This document shows positions 24,512 through 32,070 of a DNA stretch of 34,302 nucleotides, in pieces. Each line of letters opens with the position of its first letter. Within the stretch, counting starts at the first letter, position 1. This DNA comes from an uncultured Christensenella sp. (GTDB lineage: Bacteria > Bacillota > Clostridia > Christensenellales > Pumilibacteraceae). Position numbers and translations under genes: made by a program. The stretch is from assembly GCA_949948895.1 (NCBI GenBank), contig CATLHE010000015.1, positions 1-34,302 on the forward strand. Direction: 5' to 3'. The notes beneath the pieces are model-generated. The model had not been told where the DNA came from. It saw only the letters and a program-made list of their open reading frames with translations, and searched no databases.

Positions 24512-24572
24512 CAAGCCAAAGGCTTGGCGTCTGTCGAGTGTGGACGCGAAGACGATTTGTTGTTTCACCCGA
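24512..24572 (-). repeat. HCR element copy 13
   Basis: Cap CAAGCC-AAA-GGCTTG, core TGTCGAGTGTGG, end TTTCACCCGA. The middle is nearly identical to that of copy 11. Confidence 0.75.
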
Positions 24573-24707
24573 AAAATAGCGGGTATGTTGATATGTGTTT
24601 GTAGGGGGCGACGCCCTCACCGCTCCGCTCGTTCAAGATAGGCACACGTATTACGACCGTTTGCACTTTTTCGAGTTAAAATTTTAGTGTTCGATATACT
24701 CTTTCGC

Positions 24708-24736
24708 TTGCAAAAAGTTTTGAAATATGCTATTAT
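24708..24736 (+). promoter_or_regulatory. Promoter of the candidate ncRNA
   Basis: TTGCAA (24708-24713), 17 bp spacer, TATTAT (24731-24736) with TGC directly before it (extended -10). The predicted start near 24743 is the first base of the long self-complementary segment. Confidence 0.75.
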
Positions 24737-24742
24737 GATTAT

Positions 24743-24940
24743 GCGAAACAAGTTAAATGCCCCAATTGGGAGTACGGGCTTTTTTATTGCTATATTCATA
24801 TTATCCAAGCAATTTGAATTTGGTAAAAATGCAAATTCCTTATATGCTTGGATAGCTAAATTATCCGTACTGCATTAACTTGTTTCGCGACAGTCGGAGT
24901 TTGCGTTTTTCGTGCGTTGGCTTCGGCCGGCGCATTTTTT
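24743..24940 (+). ncRNA. Candidate structured ncRNA with 6S-like rod shape
   Basis: From the predicted transcription start the sequence folds into one long hairpin. 24743-24760 pairs with 24872-24888 (17 bp, one bulged A). After a 10-nt insert CCCAATTGGG, 24771-24777 pairs with 24865-24871 (7 bp). Then comes a large AT-rich internal loop (about 23 and 9 nt), an 11 bp stem 24801-24811 / 24845-24855, a small loop, and GAATTTG / CAAATTC (24816-24822 / 24832-24838) with a 9-nt loop. An intrinsic terminator closes the unit at 24913-24940, giving about 198 nt. Length, closing stem and central bubble resemble 6S RNA, but I recognise no sequence signature that proves it. A regulatory leader of the LRR gene is the main alternative; a MITE is less likely because no target duplication is visible. 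Confidence 0.55.
24913..24940 (+). terminator. Intrinsic terminator with UUCG tetraloop
   Basis: TGCGTTGGC-TTCG-GCCGGCGCA followed by TTTTTT. It ends the candidate ncRNA and lies only 5 bp before the GGAGG ribosome site of the LRR gene. Confidence 0.9.
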
Positions 24941-24956
24941 CTTTTTGGAGGATTTC

Positions 24957-27626
24957 ATGAAACGTAAAGCAACACTCATCATTTTGACGCTCGTAGTCGC
25001 TTTGTTCTGCGCGTTGGGGCTGGCGTCTTGCGGCGATGGAAATAACCCTAGCGACGGTAAGACGGATCCGCTGTCCGTCGTCGGCAAAACATTCGTATTT
25101 TCCGAAGTCGAAATCGAAATCGATAACGAGGCGATGGAAAATTATGCCGATCAAATAAAAGCCGCGGTCCAAGAACAGCTGAAGGACGATTACATAACTT
25201 TCTGCGCAGGCGGAATTTTCAATGCCGTTATCGAAGGGAACATAGCGAGCGGTACATATAATCAAAACGGCAGTAAAGTTTATATGACGTTGAACGGGCA
25301 AACGTCGGAATTTACCGTGACAGAAAATTCGATTTCGTCGTCCGATTCCAAAGACGGCATTACGCTAACTGTTGTTTATATAAAAGGCGCGTCGCAAAAT
25401 CCTGAGGAACCCGATAATCCGGATAATCCCGGCGCCCCCGGTACGCCGACGTCGTGTAAGCACGAAAGTAAATACTTATATTATGTGCAAGACCATAAGG
25501 ACGCTACGTGTATGGAAGAAGGTTATGATTTAAGCGCTTCCGTATGTCTGAACGAGATAGAATACAAGGGCAAGCAGGTAATTTGCGGAGCAGTCTTGGA
25601 AGGCGACATCGAAGTTGCGAATAATGTGATAGGACGAATCGACATTCGCAGCGTATATGAATTCGAGGACGCTGTTAAAAACGGTGAAATCAATGAGCGT
25701 CTTGCGAGTTACCGCACGACACTGCCGCAAACCGACGACCACGAGTTTGAAGCCGATTGGACAAGTGACGAAACCTATCATTGGCATAGCGTGACATGCG
25801 GACACGATAACATGGTTACCGATGCACAAAAAAACAAAGCCGTACACGATTTCGTCGGCGATGAGTGCACCGTATGCGGTTACGATAAAGTCTTGGGAAT
25901 ATTCTATTATGAGCGAAACGGCGACAAAATCACAATAACGGGTGTGAAAGATGAAGCCGTAACGGAAATAACCATTCCGGACAGCGTAACGAGTATCGGG
26001 GATAGTGCGTTCATGGATTGCCGTAGTTTAACGAGCGTAACCATAGGGGACGGCGTAACGCATATCGGCTCGGCGGCGTTCTTTGGGTGCTTTTCTTTAA
26101 CGAGCGTAACCATAGGTAGCAGCGTGATAAGTATAGGATCGCAAGCGTTCGAAAATTGTTATAAATTGATTGAAATAAATAACTTATCATCGCTTAATAT
26201 TGTTGCGGGTAGTACCGGCTACGGAAATGTCGGTAATTATGCAGATAATATATATACGCCGAATGGCGGACAAAGCAAAATGCACAAAATTAACGGTTAT
26301 GTGTTCTACGTAAACGAAAGTCGGATATTTTTAATGTGTTACAGCGGAAACGATACGGAACTGACGTTACCCGATAATTATGAGGGACGAGAATATGAAA
26401 TATATGATTATGCATTCTATGCTTGCAGGAGTTTGAAGAGCATAACCATAGGTAGAGACGTGACGAAAATAGGCGGCAATGCAGCTTATAGTGATACCGA
26501 TTACGGTACATTTGCGTTCTGCGACTCTTTAACAGGCATAAATGTGTCTGAAGATAATCAATATTATAAATCGATTGACGGGAATCTCTATAATAAAGAC
26601 GGAACAATATTGATACGTTATGCTTCGGGAAAAGCCGATACGGAATTTGATATTCCGGATATAGTATCTCATATAGAAGAAACCGCATTCCATAATTGCA
26701 GCGGTTTAACAAGCATAACAATCCCCGACAGCGTGACGAGTATCGGCGATCACGCATTCTATGGATGTAGCGGTTTGAAGAGCATAACCATCCCGAACAG
26801 CGTGACGAGTATCGGGGATAGTGCATTCAATGGGTGTAGCGGCTTGACGAGCGTAACTCTTCCCGACAGCGTAACGAGTATCGGGGATTTATTCCGTGAT
26901 TGTAGCAGTTTAATAAGCATAACTATCCCGAACAGCGTGACGAGTATTGGGGATGACGCATTCCATGGATGTAGCGGCTTGACGAACATAATTATCCCGA
27001 ATAGCGTGACGAGTATCGGCGATCGCGCATTCTATGGATGTAGTGGTTTGAAGAGCATAACTATCCCGAACGGCGTGACGAGTATCGGTTATTATGCATT
27101 CTATGGATGTAGCGGTTTGAAGAGCATAACTATCCCGAACGGCGTGACGAGCATCGAGGGAAGCGCATTCAGTGGATGTAGCGGCTTGACTAGCATAATT
27201 ATCCCGAACAGCGTGACGAGTATCGAGAGTGGCGCATTTTGGGGATGTAGCGGTTTGAAGAGGATAACATATATAGGAACTCTTGCCGAGTGGTGTGGGA
27301 TATCGGGACTAGACTATTTAATGGGTTCCAACAATATACTGATCATAGACGGGGCGGAAGTAAAAGGCGACTTAGTGATTCCTGACGGTGTGACGAGTAT
27401 CGGGTATGGCGCATTCAGTGGATGTAGCGGCTTGACGAGCGTAACTATCCCAAACAGCGTGACGAGTATCGGGTTTTGCGCATTCAACGGATGTAGCGGC
27501 TTGACTAGCATAACATTTAACGGCATAAAAGAACAATGGAACGCTATCACGAAAGGCAGCTATTGGGATGAGGACACAGGCGACTACACAATTCACTGCA
27601 CGGACGGCGCTATAGCCAAAAGTTAA
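24957..27626 (+). CDS. BspA-type leucine-rich-repeat lipoprotein
   Basis: An 889-residue predicted surface lipoprotein. A basic N-terminus, hydrophobic core and lipobox LASC (Cys25) mark a signal peptidase II substrate. Residues ~35-155 form a beta-rich lipocalin-like domain, followed by a Pro/Asn/Asp linker ([16 protein letters not shown]) and a Cys/His-rich part with WHSVTCGH and CTVCGYD. From about residue 340 there are about fifteen BspA/LRR_5 repeats of 23 residues ([21 protein letters not shown]). The 69 bp DNA repeats are almost identical at 26690-27260, suggesting recent expansion; one repeat has a shortened [12 protein letters not shown] version. The non-repeat part is visibly AT-richer than neighbours. 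GGAGG at 24947-24951 sets the start. Such proteins are often adhesins; the ligand is unknown. Confidence 0.9.
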   Translation: MKRKATLIILTLVVALFCALGLASCGDGNNPSDGKTDPLSVVGKTFVFSEVEIEIDNEAMENYADQIKAAVQEQLKDDYITFCAGGIFNAVIEGNIASGTYNQNGSKVYMTLNGQTSEFTVTENSISSSDSKDGITLTVVYIKGASQNPEEPDNPDNPGAPGTPTSCKHESKYLYYVQDHKDATCMEEGYDLSASVCLNEIEYKGKQVICGAVLEGDIEVANNVIGRIDIRSVYEFEDAVKNGEINERLASYRTTLPQTDDHEFEADWTSDETYHWHSVTCGHDNMVTDAQKNKAVHDFVGDECTVCGYDKVLGIFYYERNGDKITITGVKDEAVTEITIPDSVTSIGDSAFMDCRSLTSVTIGDGVTHIGSAAFFGCFSLTSVTIGSSVISIGSQAFENCYKLIEINNLSSLNIVAGSTGYGNVGNYADNIYTPNGGQSKMHKINGYVFYVNESRIFLMCYSGNDTELTLPDNYEGREYEIYDYAFYACRSLKSITIGRDVTKIGGNAAYSDTDYGTFAFCDSLTGINVSEDNQYYKSIDGNLYNKDGTILIRYASGKADTEFDIPDIVSHIEETAFHNCSGLTSITIPDSVTSIGDHAFYGCSGLKSITIPNSVTSIGDSAFNGCSGLTSVTLPDSVTSIGDLFRDCSSLISITIPNSVTSIGDDAFHGCSGLTNIIIPNSVTSIGDRAFYGCSGLKSITIPNGVTSIGYYAFYGCSGLKSITIPNGVTSIEGSAFSGCSGLTSIIIPNSVTSIESGAFWGCSGLKRITYIGTLAEWCGISGLDYLMGSNNILIIDGAEVKGDLVIPDGVTSIGYGAFSGCSGLTSVTIPNSVTSIGFCAFNGCSGLTSITFNGIKEQWNAITKGSYWDEDTGDYTIHCTDGAIAKS

Positions 27627-27652
27627 AGAAAGGTAAATACGATCGATAAAGC

Positions 27653-27695
27653 AAAAGCCGAAAACGGATTTTTATTTCGTTCTCGGCTTTTATCT
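27653..27695 (+). terminator. Terminator after the LRR gene
   Basis: AAAAGCCGA (27653-27661) pairs with TCGGCTTTT (27683-27691), with an inner AACG/CGTT pairing; TATCTTT follows. The long loop makes it a moderate terminator. Confidence 0.75.
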
Positions 27696-27770
27696 TTCGA
27701 GCGCCCATAAAAATATGCCGCAGTTTGCGTACCATACGGAATGGTTGCTATTGGTTTGGAGTTGTTGTTC

Positions 27771-27814
27771 TGCGGCTACGCCAAAGATTCTTCGCCTGCG
27801 GCTTGGAATGACAA
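27771..27814 (+). repeat. Short palindromic repeat, family B copy 5
   Basis: CTGCGGCTACGCCAAAGATT, CTTCGCCTGCGGCTTGGAAT and GACA. Overlaps the start of HCR copy 15. Confidence 0.6.
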
Positions 27815-27870
27815 GCCGGCGGCTTGGCGACTGTCGTGTGTGTGTGAAGACGATTTGTTGTTTCACCCGA
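27812..27870 (-). repeat. HCR element copy 15
   Basis: Cap CAAGCC-GGCG-GCTTGG, core TGTCGTGTGTG, end TTTCACCCGA; closest to copies 13 and 11. Confidence 0.75.
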
Positions 27871-27920
27871 AAAAGAGCGGGGGCATGTAATGGGGATATC
27901 GTTTGTTTAACGTTTACGCA

Positions 27921-27966
27921 TGTGCGGCGGTTCGCCTAGATTCCTCGCATTGCTCAGAATGACAAG
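27921..27966 (+). repeat. Short palindromic repeat, family B copy 6
   Basis: TGTGCGGCGGTTCGCCTAGA, then TTCCTCGCATTGCTCAGAAT and GACAAG. Confidence 0.6.
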
Positions 27967-28034
27967 AGGACGGTAACGAACTTTCAAGCGGTCGTCGATC
28001 CCTACGGATATTTGACGATTTGAACCGCTCTTAT

Positions 28035-28097
28035 TCGGGTGTAACGACATACAAATAATTAAAGTAAACACACGACATAAATCCAAGCTGTGCTTGG
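28035..28097 (+). repeat. HCR element copy 16
   Basis: TCGGGTGTAACGAC, core AAACACACGACATAAAT, cap CCAAGC-TGT-GCTTGG. It faces the promoter at 28160. Confidence 0.85.
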
Positions 28098-28159
28098 TCA
28101 AACATTTGGTTTGCACGACAAAAAACAATCTGTGATTGCAAGCTATGCTTGGTTTGGGG

Positions 28160-28188
28160 TTGACAAAGCAGTATTCATATGCTACAAT
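28160..28188 (+). promoter_or_regulatory. Promoter of the CNNM/CorC gene
   Basis: TTGACA (28160-28165), 17 bp spacer, TACAAT (28183-28188). The predicted leader is ~35 nt and contains AAGGGAG at 28207-28213. Confidence 0.88.
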
Positions 28189-28229
28189 ACGATATATTCA
28201 TCTTTAAAGGGAGACTTTAGTTCAATTAA

Positions 28230-29540
28230 ATGGACCCATCTCAAATAGGTTTATTGGTAGCTCTTATAGTGCTCGTATTCCTCTCGGCGTTCTTTTCCGC
28301 CACGGAAACGGCATTCACAAGTATCAGCCGCGTGCGTCTGCACACGCTCGAAGCCAACGGCGTCAAATGGGCGAAGCGCGCCGGCAAAATGATAGATAAT
28401 TACGATAAGCTCATCACGACCGTGCTTATCGGCAACAATATAGTCAATATCGTGTTCACGTCGCTCGCGACTATATTTTTCGTTTCGATCATGACGAAGA
28501 ACCAGTCCACGGCGGTCACGGTATCCACGGTAGTCACGACGCTAGCCGTACTCATCTTCGGCGAGATAACCCCCAAAACGATAGCCAAGGAACACCCCGA
28601 AGGCTTTGTCCGCACGGTCAGCGGTATCGTTTGGATTTTGGAGATACTGTTTTTTCCGCTCACATGGATATTCTCGCAGTGGCGCAAACTACTGCTCAAG
28701 ATATTCAAGTTCAAAAAAGCCCCCGGTATCACCGAGGACGAATTACTGACGTACGTAGAGACCGCGCACAGCGAGGGCGGTATCGACGAGCACGAGAGCG
28801 AGCTCATCCGCTCGGCTATCGAGTTCGAAGACCTCGACGTCGGCGACATCATGGTTCACCGCGTGGGCGTAGTCGCGGTCAGCGAAACGGCGAGCATGGA
28901 CGAAGTGGCAAAAGCGTTCCGCGATAACGGCTACTCGCGCATTCCCGTGTACAGCGGCACGATAGACACCGTCGTGGGCATCATACACGAGAAAGACTTT
29001 CTGATGGCAATGGTCGACGGCGCGGATAACTTTAAGTCGTGCATACAGACCACGGTCTGCCTGTCGGTAAACATGAAGATCTCCGCCGCGCTCAGAATGA
29101 TGCAGAAAGGCAAGATCCACATGGCGGTGGTCGTGGACGAGTACGGCGGCACGAGCGGTATCATCACCATGGAAGACATTCTCGAAGAACTCGTCGGCGA
29201 GATATACGACGAGCATGACGAGATAGAAGAATTCATCAAGCGCACAGCCGACAACGTGTATGTGGTAAACGGCAACGCGCCGCTGCTCGACGCGTTCGAG
29301 TATATGAACGTGGACGTCAAGGAAGAATTCGAGTCGTCGTCGGTCGGCGGGTTTGTCACCGAGCAAATGGAAAAGATCCCCGTCGCGGGCGAGAAGTTCG
29401 ACTACGAAAACCTGCATATCACCGTCACGCGCTCCACGCCCAAACGCGTCGCAGAAGTCCAGATCACGGTCGACGCCGAGGACGAAGAAAAAGACAAGGA
29501 TCGCAAACACCTGTTCGAGCGCGAGTGCGACAAGGAATAG
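28230..29540 (+). CDS. CNNM/CorC (HlyC) family membrane protein with CBS domains
   Basis: A 436-residue protein of the CNNM family (DUF21 membrane domain), members of which export magnesium or other divalent cations. Residues ~5-190 form the membrane domain (LLVALIVLVFLSAFFSATETAFTS opening; LIGNNIVNIVFTSLAT; ALIFGEITPKTIA-like AVLIFGEITPKTIAKE). Residues ~205-325 are a CBS pair (GDIMVHRVGVVAV...YSRIPVYSG...VVDEYGGTSGIITMEDILEELVGEI). Residues ~340-425 are a CorC_HlyC domain. Length and order are normal. The AAGGGAG site is 16 nt from the ATG, which is long. A small membrane protein follows 12 bp downstream in the same operon. Confidence 0.92.
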   Translation: MDPSQIGLLVALIVLVFLSAFFSATETAFTSISRVRLHTLEANGVKWAKRAGKMIDNYDKLITTVLIGNNIVNIVFTSLATIFFVSIMTKNQSTAVTVSTVVTTLAVLIFGEITPKTIAKEHPEGFVRTVSGIVWILEILFFPLTWIFSQWRKLLLKIFKFKKAPGITEDELLTYVETAHSEGGIDEHESELIRSAIEFEDLDVGDIMVHRVGVVAVSETASMDEVAKAFRDNGYSRIPVYSGTIDTVVGIIHEKDFLMAMVDGADNFKSCIQTTVCLSVNMKISAALRMMQKGKIHMAVVVDEYGGTSGIITMEDILEELVGEIYDEHDEIEEFIKRTADNVYVVNGNAPLLDAFEYMNVDVKEEFESSSVGGFVTEQMEKIPVAGEKFDYENLHITVTRSTPKRVAEVQITVDAEDEEKDKDRKHLFERECDKE

Positions 29541-29552
29541 AAAGAGGGACTC

Positions 29553-29888
29553 ATGCTCATTGCGCTTAAAATAATAACGGCGATAACAGTCGCGGCAACG
29601 CTGTCGCTGTACCTTTACGACAACGGCGCGCACCGCGTGTACGACGTAGTTATGAGTACGCTCGTAATAATACTCACGAGCCCGATAGCCATTGTGCTTG
29701 CTATAATGAGCAAAGCGAAGAATAACCGCGTGTTCGACCGCGCCGACGGCGGACTGCGGTTCACCTGTTCCGATAACGCACTGAAAAAACTCCCTTTCTT
29801 TTATCTCGTGTTTATAGGCAAAAGAAGCATACTGCCCGTAAAACTCGGGCGCAAGAAAAAAGAGCCGTGCGCGACTCCCGAACAATAA
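29553..29888 (+). CDS. Small membrane protein of unknown function
   Basis: A 111-residue protein with two predicted membrane segments (about residues 3-20, IALKIITAITVAATLSLYL, and 33-52, MSTLVIILTSPIAIVLAIM) and a basic C-terminal tail. AAAGAGGG directly precedes ATG 29553. It follows the CNNM gene by 12 bp and ends at a terminator, so it is very likely co-transcribed. I do not recognise the family. Confidence 0.75.
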   Translation: MLIALKIITAITVAATLSLYLYDNGAHRVYDVVMSTLVIILTSPIAIVLAIMSKAKNNRVFDRADGGLRFTCSDNALKKLPFFYLVFIGKRSILPVKLGRKKKEPCATPEQ

Positions 29889-29893
29889 ATAAT

Positions 29894-29936
29894 AAAACCG
29901 CCCGTGCGCTATCGCATGCGAGGCGGTTTGTTTTTT
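29894..29936 (+). terminator. Intrinsic terminator of the CNNM operon
   Basis: AAACCGCC (to 29902) pairs with GGCGGTTT (29922-29929), with an inner TGCG/CGCA pairing; GTTTTTT follows. Confidence 0.9.
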
Positions 29937-29963
29937 AATAGCAAGTTTTGGACGCGTACTATA

Positions 29964-30602
29964 TCACACCAGGTCGATAATTTCATGAGGGAAAGCGGCA
30001 ATTTTCTTCGCGCCTGCGGAAACCAATTCGTCGCGGTCGCCGTAGCCGTACAGCACGCCTATCGCGTCGAGCCCCACCGTTTTCGCACCGATAACGTCGT
30101 GCTTGCGGTCTCCGATCATGACGGAGCGGGCTTTGTCTGCTCCGAGCCTGTCGACGGCGTAGCGCAGTACGTCGCTCTTTTGCGCGCGCGACGTGTCGAA
30201 CGATGCGCCCGCCGTAAACTCGAAATACTTGTCCAAGCCGAACTTCTCGACGATGCGGACGGCGAACGGCTCGGGCTTGCTCGTAGCTACCGCCATTTTC
30301 TTGCCCGCCTCTTTGAGCGCTTTAAGCATATCTATTACTCCGTCGTAAACGGAGTTTTGCGCCCAGCCCTCTTCGGCGTAATACTCGCGGTACAGCTTGA
30401 CGCCCTTTTCGGTGAGATCGGGATCGCCCTTTGTCATTATCGCGAACGACTCGAAAAGCGGCGGACCGACAAACGGCAACATGTCCGCTTTTTCGTACCC
30501 GCTTATCCCCAAGCGTTCAAGCGCGTACATGATAGAGTTGGTTATGCCGTCGTACGAATCGGTAAGCGTTCCGTCGAGATCGAAAAACAGGTAGTCGTAC
30601 AT
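29964..30602 (-). CDS. HAD-superfamily phosphatase, Gph/PpaX-like
   Basis: A 212-residue HAD hydrolase of the phosphoglycolate phosphatase-like group. Motif I is FFDLDGTLTDS with both catalytic aspartates, motif II VATSKP, motif III lysine in AQKSDVL, and motif IV MIGDRKHDVIGA. A helical cap lies between motifs I and II. The start at 30602 is set by GAGG (30612-30609), 6 nt upstream and inside the end of the previous gene; the stop of that gene is 1 bp before the ATG. The pair is therefore an operon. The substrate could be phosphoglycolate, pyrophosphate or another small phosphate. Confidence 0.88.
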   Translation of the reverse strand: MYDYLFFDLDGTLTDSYDGITNSIMYALERLGISGYEKADMLPFVGPPLFESFAIMTKGDPDLTEKGVKLYREYYAEEGWAQNSVYDGVIDMLKALKEAGKKMAVATSKPEPFAVRIVEKFGLDKYFEFTAGASFDTSRAQKSDVLRYAVDRLGADKARSVMIGDRKHDVIGAKTVGLDAIGVLYGYGDRDELVSAGAKKIAAFPHEIIDLV

Positions 30603-30603
30603 A

Positions 30604-31362
30604 TTATTCCTCGGTATCGGTTTTTTGCACGCCGCTCTTTTTGTCACGCGGCTTTAAGAGATTGTTGCGTTCGGGGTGCATGAGCGCGCCGTGTATGCGG
30701 TCGAAAGCGAACGGCGCGATTTTTTGCATGTCGGCAATGAGCGACTTCATTGTCTCGCGGTAGGTCTTGCCGTCGGCGGGACAGGGATTGACTATAACGG
30801 GCAAATTGTTCTCGGCTACGAACGCCGCCGTTTCCTTTTCGCGAACGTACAGAAGCGGGCGAATGAGTTTTATGCCCGCGCGGTCGAGATACGACACCGG
30901 TTGCAATGTGTTGAGCCGTCCTTCGAATATCATGCCGAGCAAAAACGTTTCCACCGCGTCGTCTGCGTTGTGACCGAGCGCGAGCGTGTTGAAGCCGAGC
31001 TCATTGAGTTTGTTGTCAAGCGCGCCGCGCCGCATTTTGGCGCACAGCGAGCACGGATTTTTTTCTTTTCTCGCCTCGAATACTATCGGCTGTATCTCCG
31101 TCTTTACTATGTGTAAGGGAACGGAGATCGATTCGCAGAGCGGCACGAGCGGCGAAAAGTCCGCGCCCGCGCCCGCGTCGATCGTCACGGCGCAAAGCTC
31201 GTAAGGATGGGTGCAGAACCGTCTGTATGCGGCGAGCGCAAGCAGCAGAGCGAGCGAATCTTTGCCGCCCGAAAGCCCGACGGCGATACGGTCGCCCTCG
31301 GCTATGAGCGAGAAGTCCGCGTCCATGCGCCTGACCATCGATAGCAGTTTTTGCAATTTCAT
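30604..31362 (-). CDS. TtcA-like tRNA-thiolation PP-loop ATPase
   Basis: A 252-residue PP-loop ATPase of the TtcA/TilS-like group. The ATP-binding motif SGGKDSLALL is near residue 30, the CxxC pair is CSLC followed by RRG, and ALGHNADD and RPLLYVREKE are the internal motifs of TtcA proteins. A third cysteine lies in NPCPADG, giving the three-cysteine set that holds the [4Fe-4S] cluster in TtcA. TtcA makes 2-thiocytidine at tRNA position 32; the exact tRNA target here is not provable. The ATG at 31362 sits 6 nt after the -10 of its promoter, so the mRNA should be leaderless; an in-frame ATG at 31416 lies upstream of the promoter. Confidence 0.85.
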   Translation of the reverse strand: MKLQKLLSMVRRMDADFSLIAEGDRIAVGLSGGKDSLALLLALAAYRRFCTHPYELCAVTIDAGAGADFSPLVPLCESISVPLHIVKTEIQPIVFEARKEKNPCSLCAKMRRGALDNKLNELGFNTLALGHNADDAVETFLLGMIFEGRLNTLQPVSYLDRAGIKLIRPLLYVREKETAAFVAENNLPVIVNPCPADGKTYRETMKSLIADMQKIAPFAFDRIHGALMHPERNNLLKPRDKKSGVQKTDTEE

Positions 31363-31368
31363 ATCGCT

Positions 31369-31397
31369 ATTGTACACCAAATCTTTGTTATATGCAA
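31369..31397 (-). promoter_or_regulatory. Promoter of the ttcA-like gene; predicts a leaderless mRNA
   Basis: Minus strand: TTGCAT (31397-31392), 17 bp spacer, TACAAT (31374-31369). Six bases separate the -10 from ATG 31362. No ribosome-binding sequence fits between them. Confidence 0.78.
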
Positions 31398-31472
31398 GTA
31401 AACGGACAGAACGCATGGGGCGCGCCGCATGCTCTAAATCGGGCGCGGCGGAAAAACACGGCGCTTAAAAAC

Positions 31473-31501
31473 TTGACAAGGCGGACAAAGTGCGGTATAA
31501 T
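31473..31501 (+). promoter_or_regulatory. Promoter of the rpmH operon
   Basis: A perfect TTGACA (31473-31478), 17 bp spacer, perfect TATAAT (31496-31501). It should drive rpmH-rnpA-yidD-yidC-jag. Confidence 0.92.
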
Positions 31502-31517
31502 GCCTTGTATGCTATAT

Positions 31518-31569
31518 CGGCGGAGTGTCCGCCGACGCCATAACGCTATAAACGGCGGGCTGTCCGCCG
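31518..31569 (+). promoter_or_regulatory. Twin hairpins in the rpmH leader
   Basis: Two similar hairpins, CGGCGGA-GTG-TCCGCCG (31518-31534) and CGGCGGG-CTG-TCCGCCG (31553-31569), lie in the ~75-nt leader; GGAG at 31574-31577 follows the second. They look duplicated. The role is unknown; translational control is possible. Confidence 0.6.
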
Positions 31570-31585
31570 ACACGGAGATTACAAC

Positions 31586-31735
31586 ATGAAAAGAACGTAT
31601 CAACCCAAAAAGCGCGCGCAGCGCAAGGTCCACGGCTTCCGTCAAAGAATGAAGACGCAGGGCGGCAGACGCACTCTCAAACGCCGCCGCAACAAGGGCA
31701 GAGTAAACCTTACGCCCCGTCCGCTCGGCAAATAG
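31586..31735 (+). CDS. rpmH: 50S ribosomal protein L34
   Basis: A 49-residue L34 with the standard opening [19 protein letters not shown] and the RRNKGR basic end, slightly longer than the typical 44-46 residues by a short C-terminal extension ([11 protein letters not shown]). GGAG at 31574-31577 is 8 nt from the ATG. The first gene of the conserved cluster; the stop is 5 bp before the rnpA start. Confidence 0.96.
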   Translation: MKRTYQPKKRAQRKVHGFRQRMKTQGGRRTLKRRRNKGRVNLTPRPLGK

Positions 31736-31740
31736 ACCGC

Positions 31741-32070
31741 TTGCTCGATAAGGCGCACAGACTGAATAAACACGGCTCGTTCACATACGTTTACCGCAAC
31801 GGAAAGCGTTTTGCCGAGCCCGATCTCGTTTTGATATTTACGCCCGCGCGCAACGTGCGGGTGGGTTTTTCGGTTTCCAACAAAGTCGGGAAAGCCGTTG
31901 TGCGCAATAAGGTCAAGCGCCGCTTGCGCGCGTCGGTGCAAAACCGCATGAGCGCGCTTTGCGGATGTCAGGCGGTGATAGCCGCCAACCCGTCCGCGGC
32001 GGGCAAGGACTACGCGACGCTCGACGGCGAGATTGAGAAACTTTTTAAAAGAGCGGGGCTTGTAAGATAA
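31741..32070 (+). CDS. rnpA: Ribonuclease P protein component
   Basis: A 109-residue RnpA, the protein subunit that helps the RNase P ribozyme bind precursor tRNA. The RNR motif region is KVGKAVVRNKVKRRLR, and the N-terminus is LDKAHRLNKHGSFTYVYRNGKR. The start is TTG at 31741 with no clear ribosome site, fitting coupled translation from rpmH. It shares one base with yidD (TAATG). Confidence 0.95.
   Translation: MLDKAHRLNKHGSFTYVYRNGKRFAEPDLVLIFTPARNVRVGFSVSNKVGKAVVRNKVKRRLRASVQNRMSALCGCQAVIAANPSAAGKDYATLDGEIEKLFKRAGLVR

Larger units (their letters stand above)
24308..24707. other. Repeat-filled intergenic region
   Basis: No gene seen. It holds a family B repeat (24355-24396), two diverged reverse HCR copies (24395-24456, 24512-24572) and two GTAGGGGCGACG-type segments (24485-24511, 24601-24630). 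The last ~60 bp are AT-rich and lead into the promoter at 24708. Confidence 0.7.
27696..28159. other. Repeat-filled intergenic region
   Basis: No gene seen. Order: family B repeat (27771-27814), HCR copy 15 reversed (27812-27870), family B repeat (27921-27966), HCR copy 16 forward (28035-28097), then a CAAAC-ATTTG-GTTTG mini-hairpin like that of copy 7 and a further AAGC-TAT-GCTT palindrome just before the promoter. As at 19945-20667, the HCR caps face outward. Confidence 0.7.

Noticed and set aside
24743..24888. Terminal inverted repeats suggesting a MITE
   Set aside because: No target-site duplication is visible at the ends, the left end coincides with a predicted transcription start, and a terminator follows; ncRNA fits better, though MITE is not excluded.
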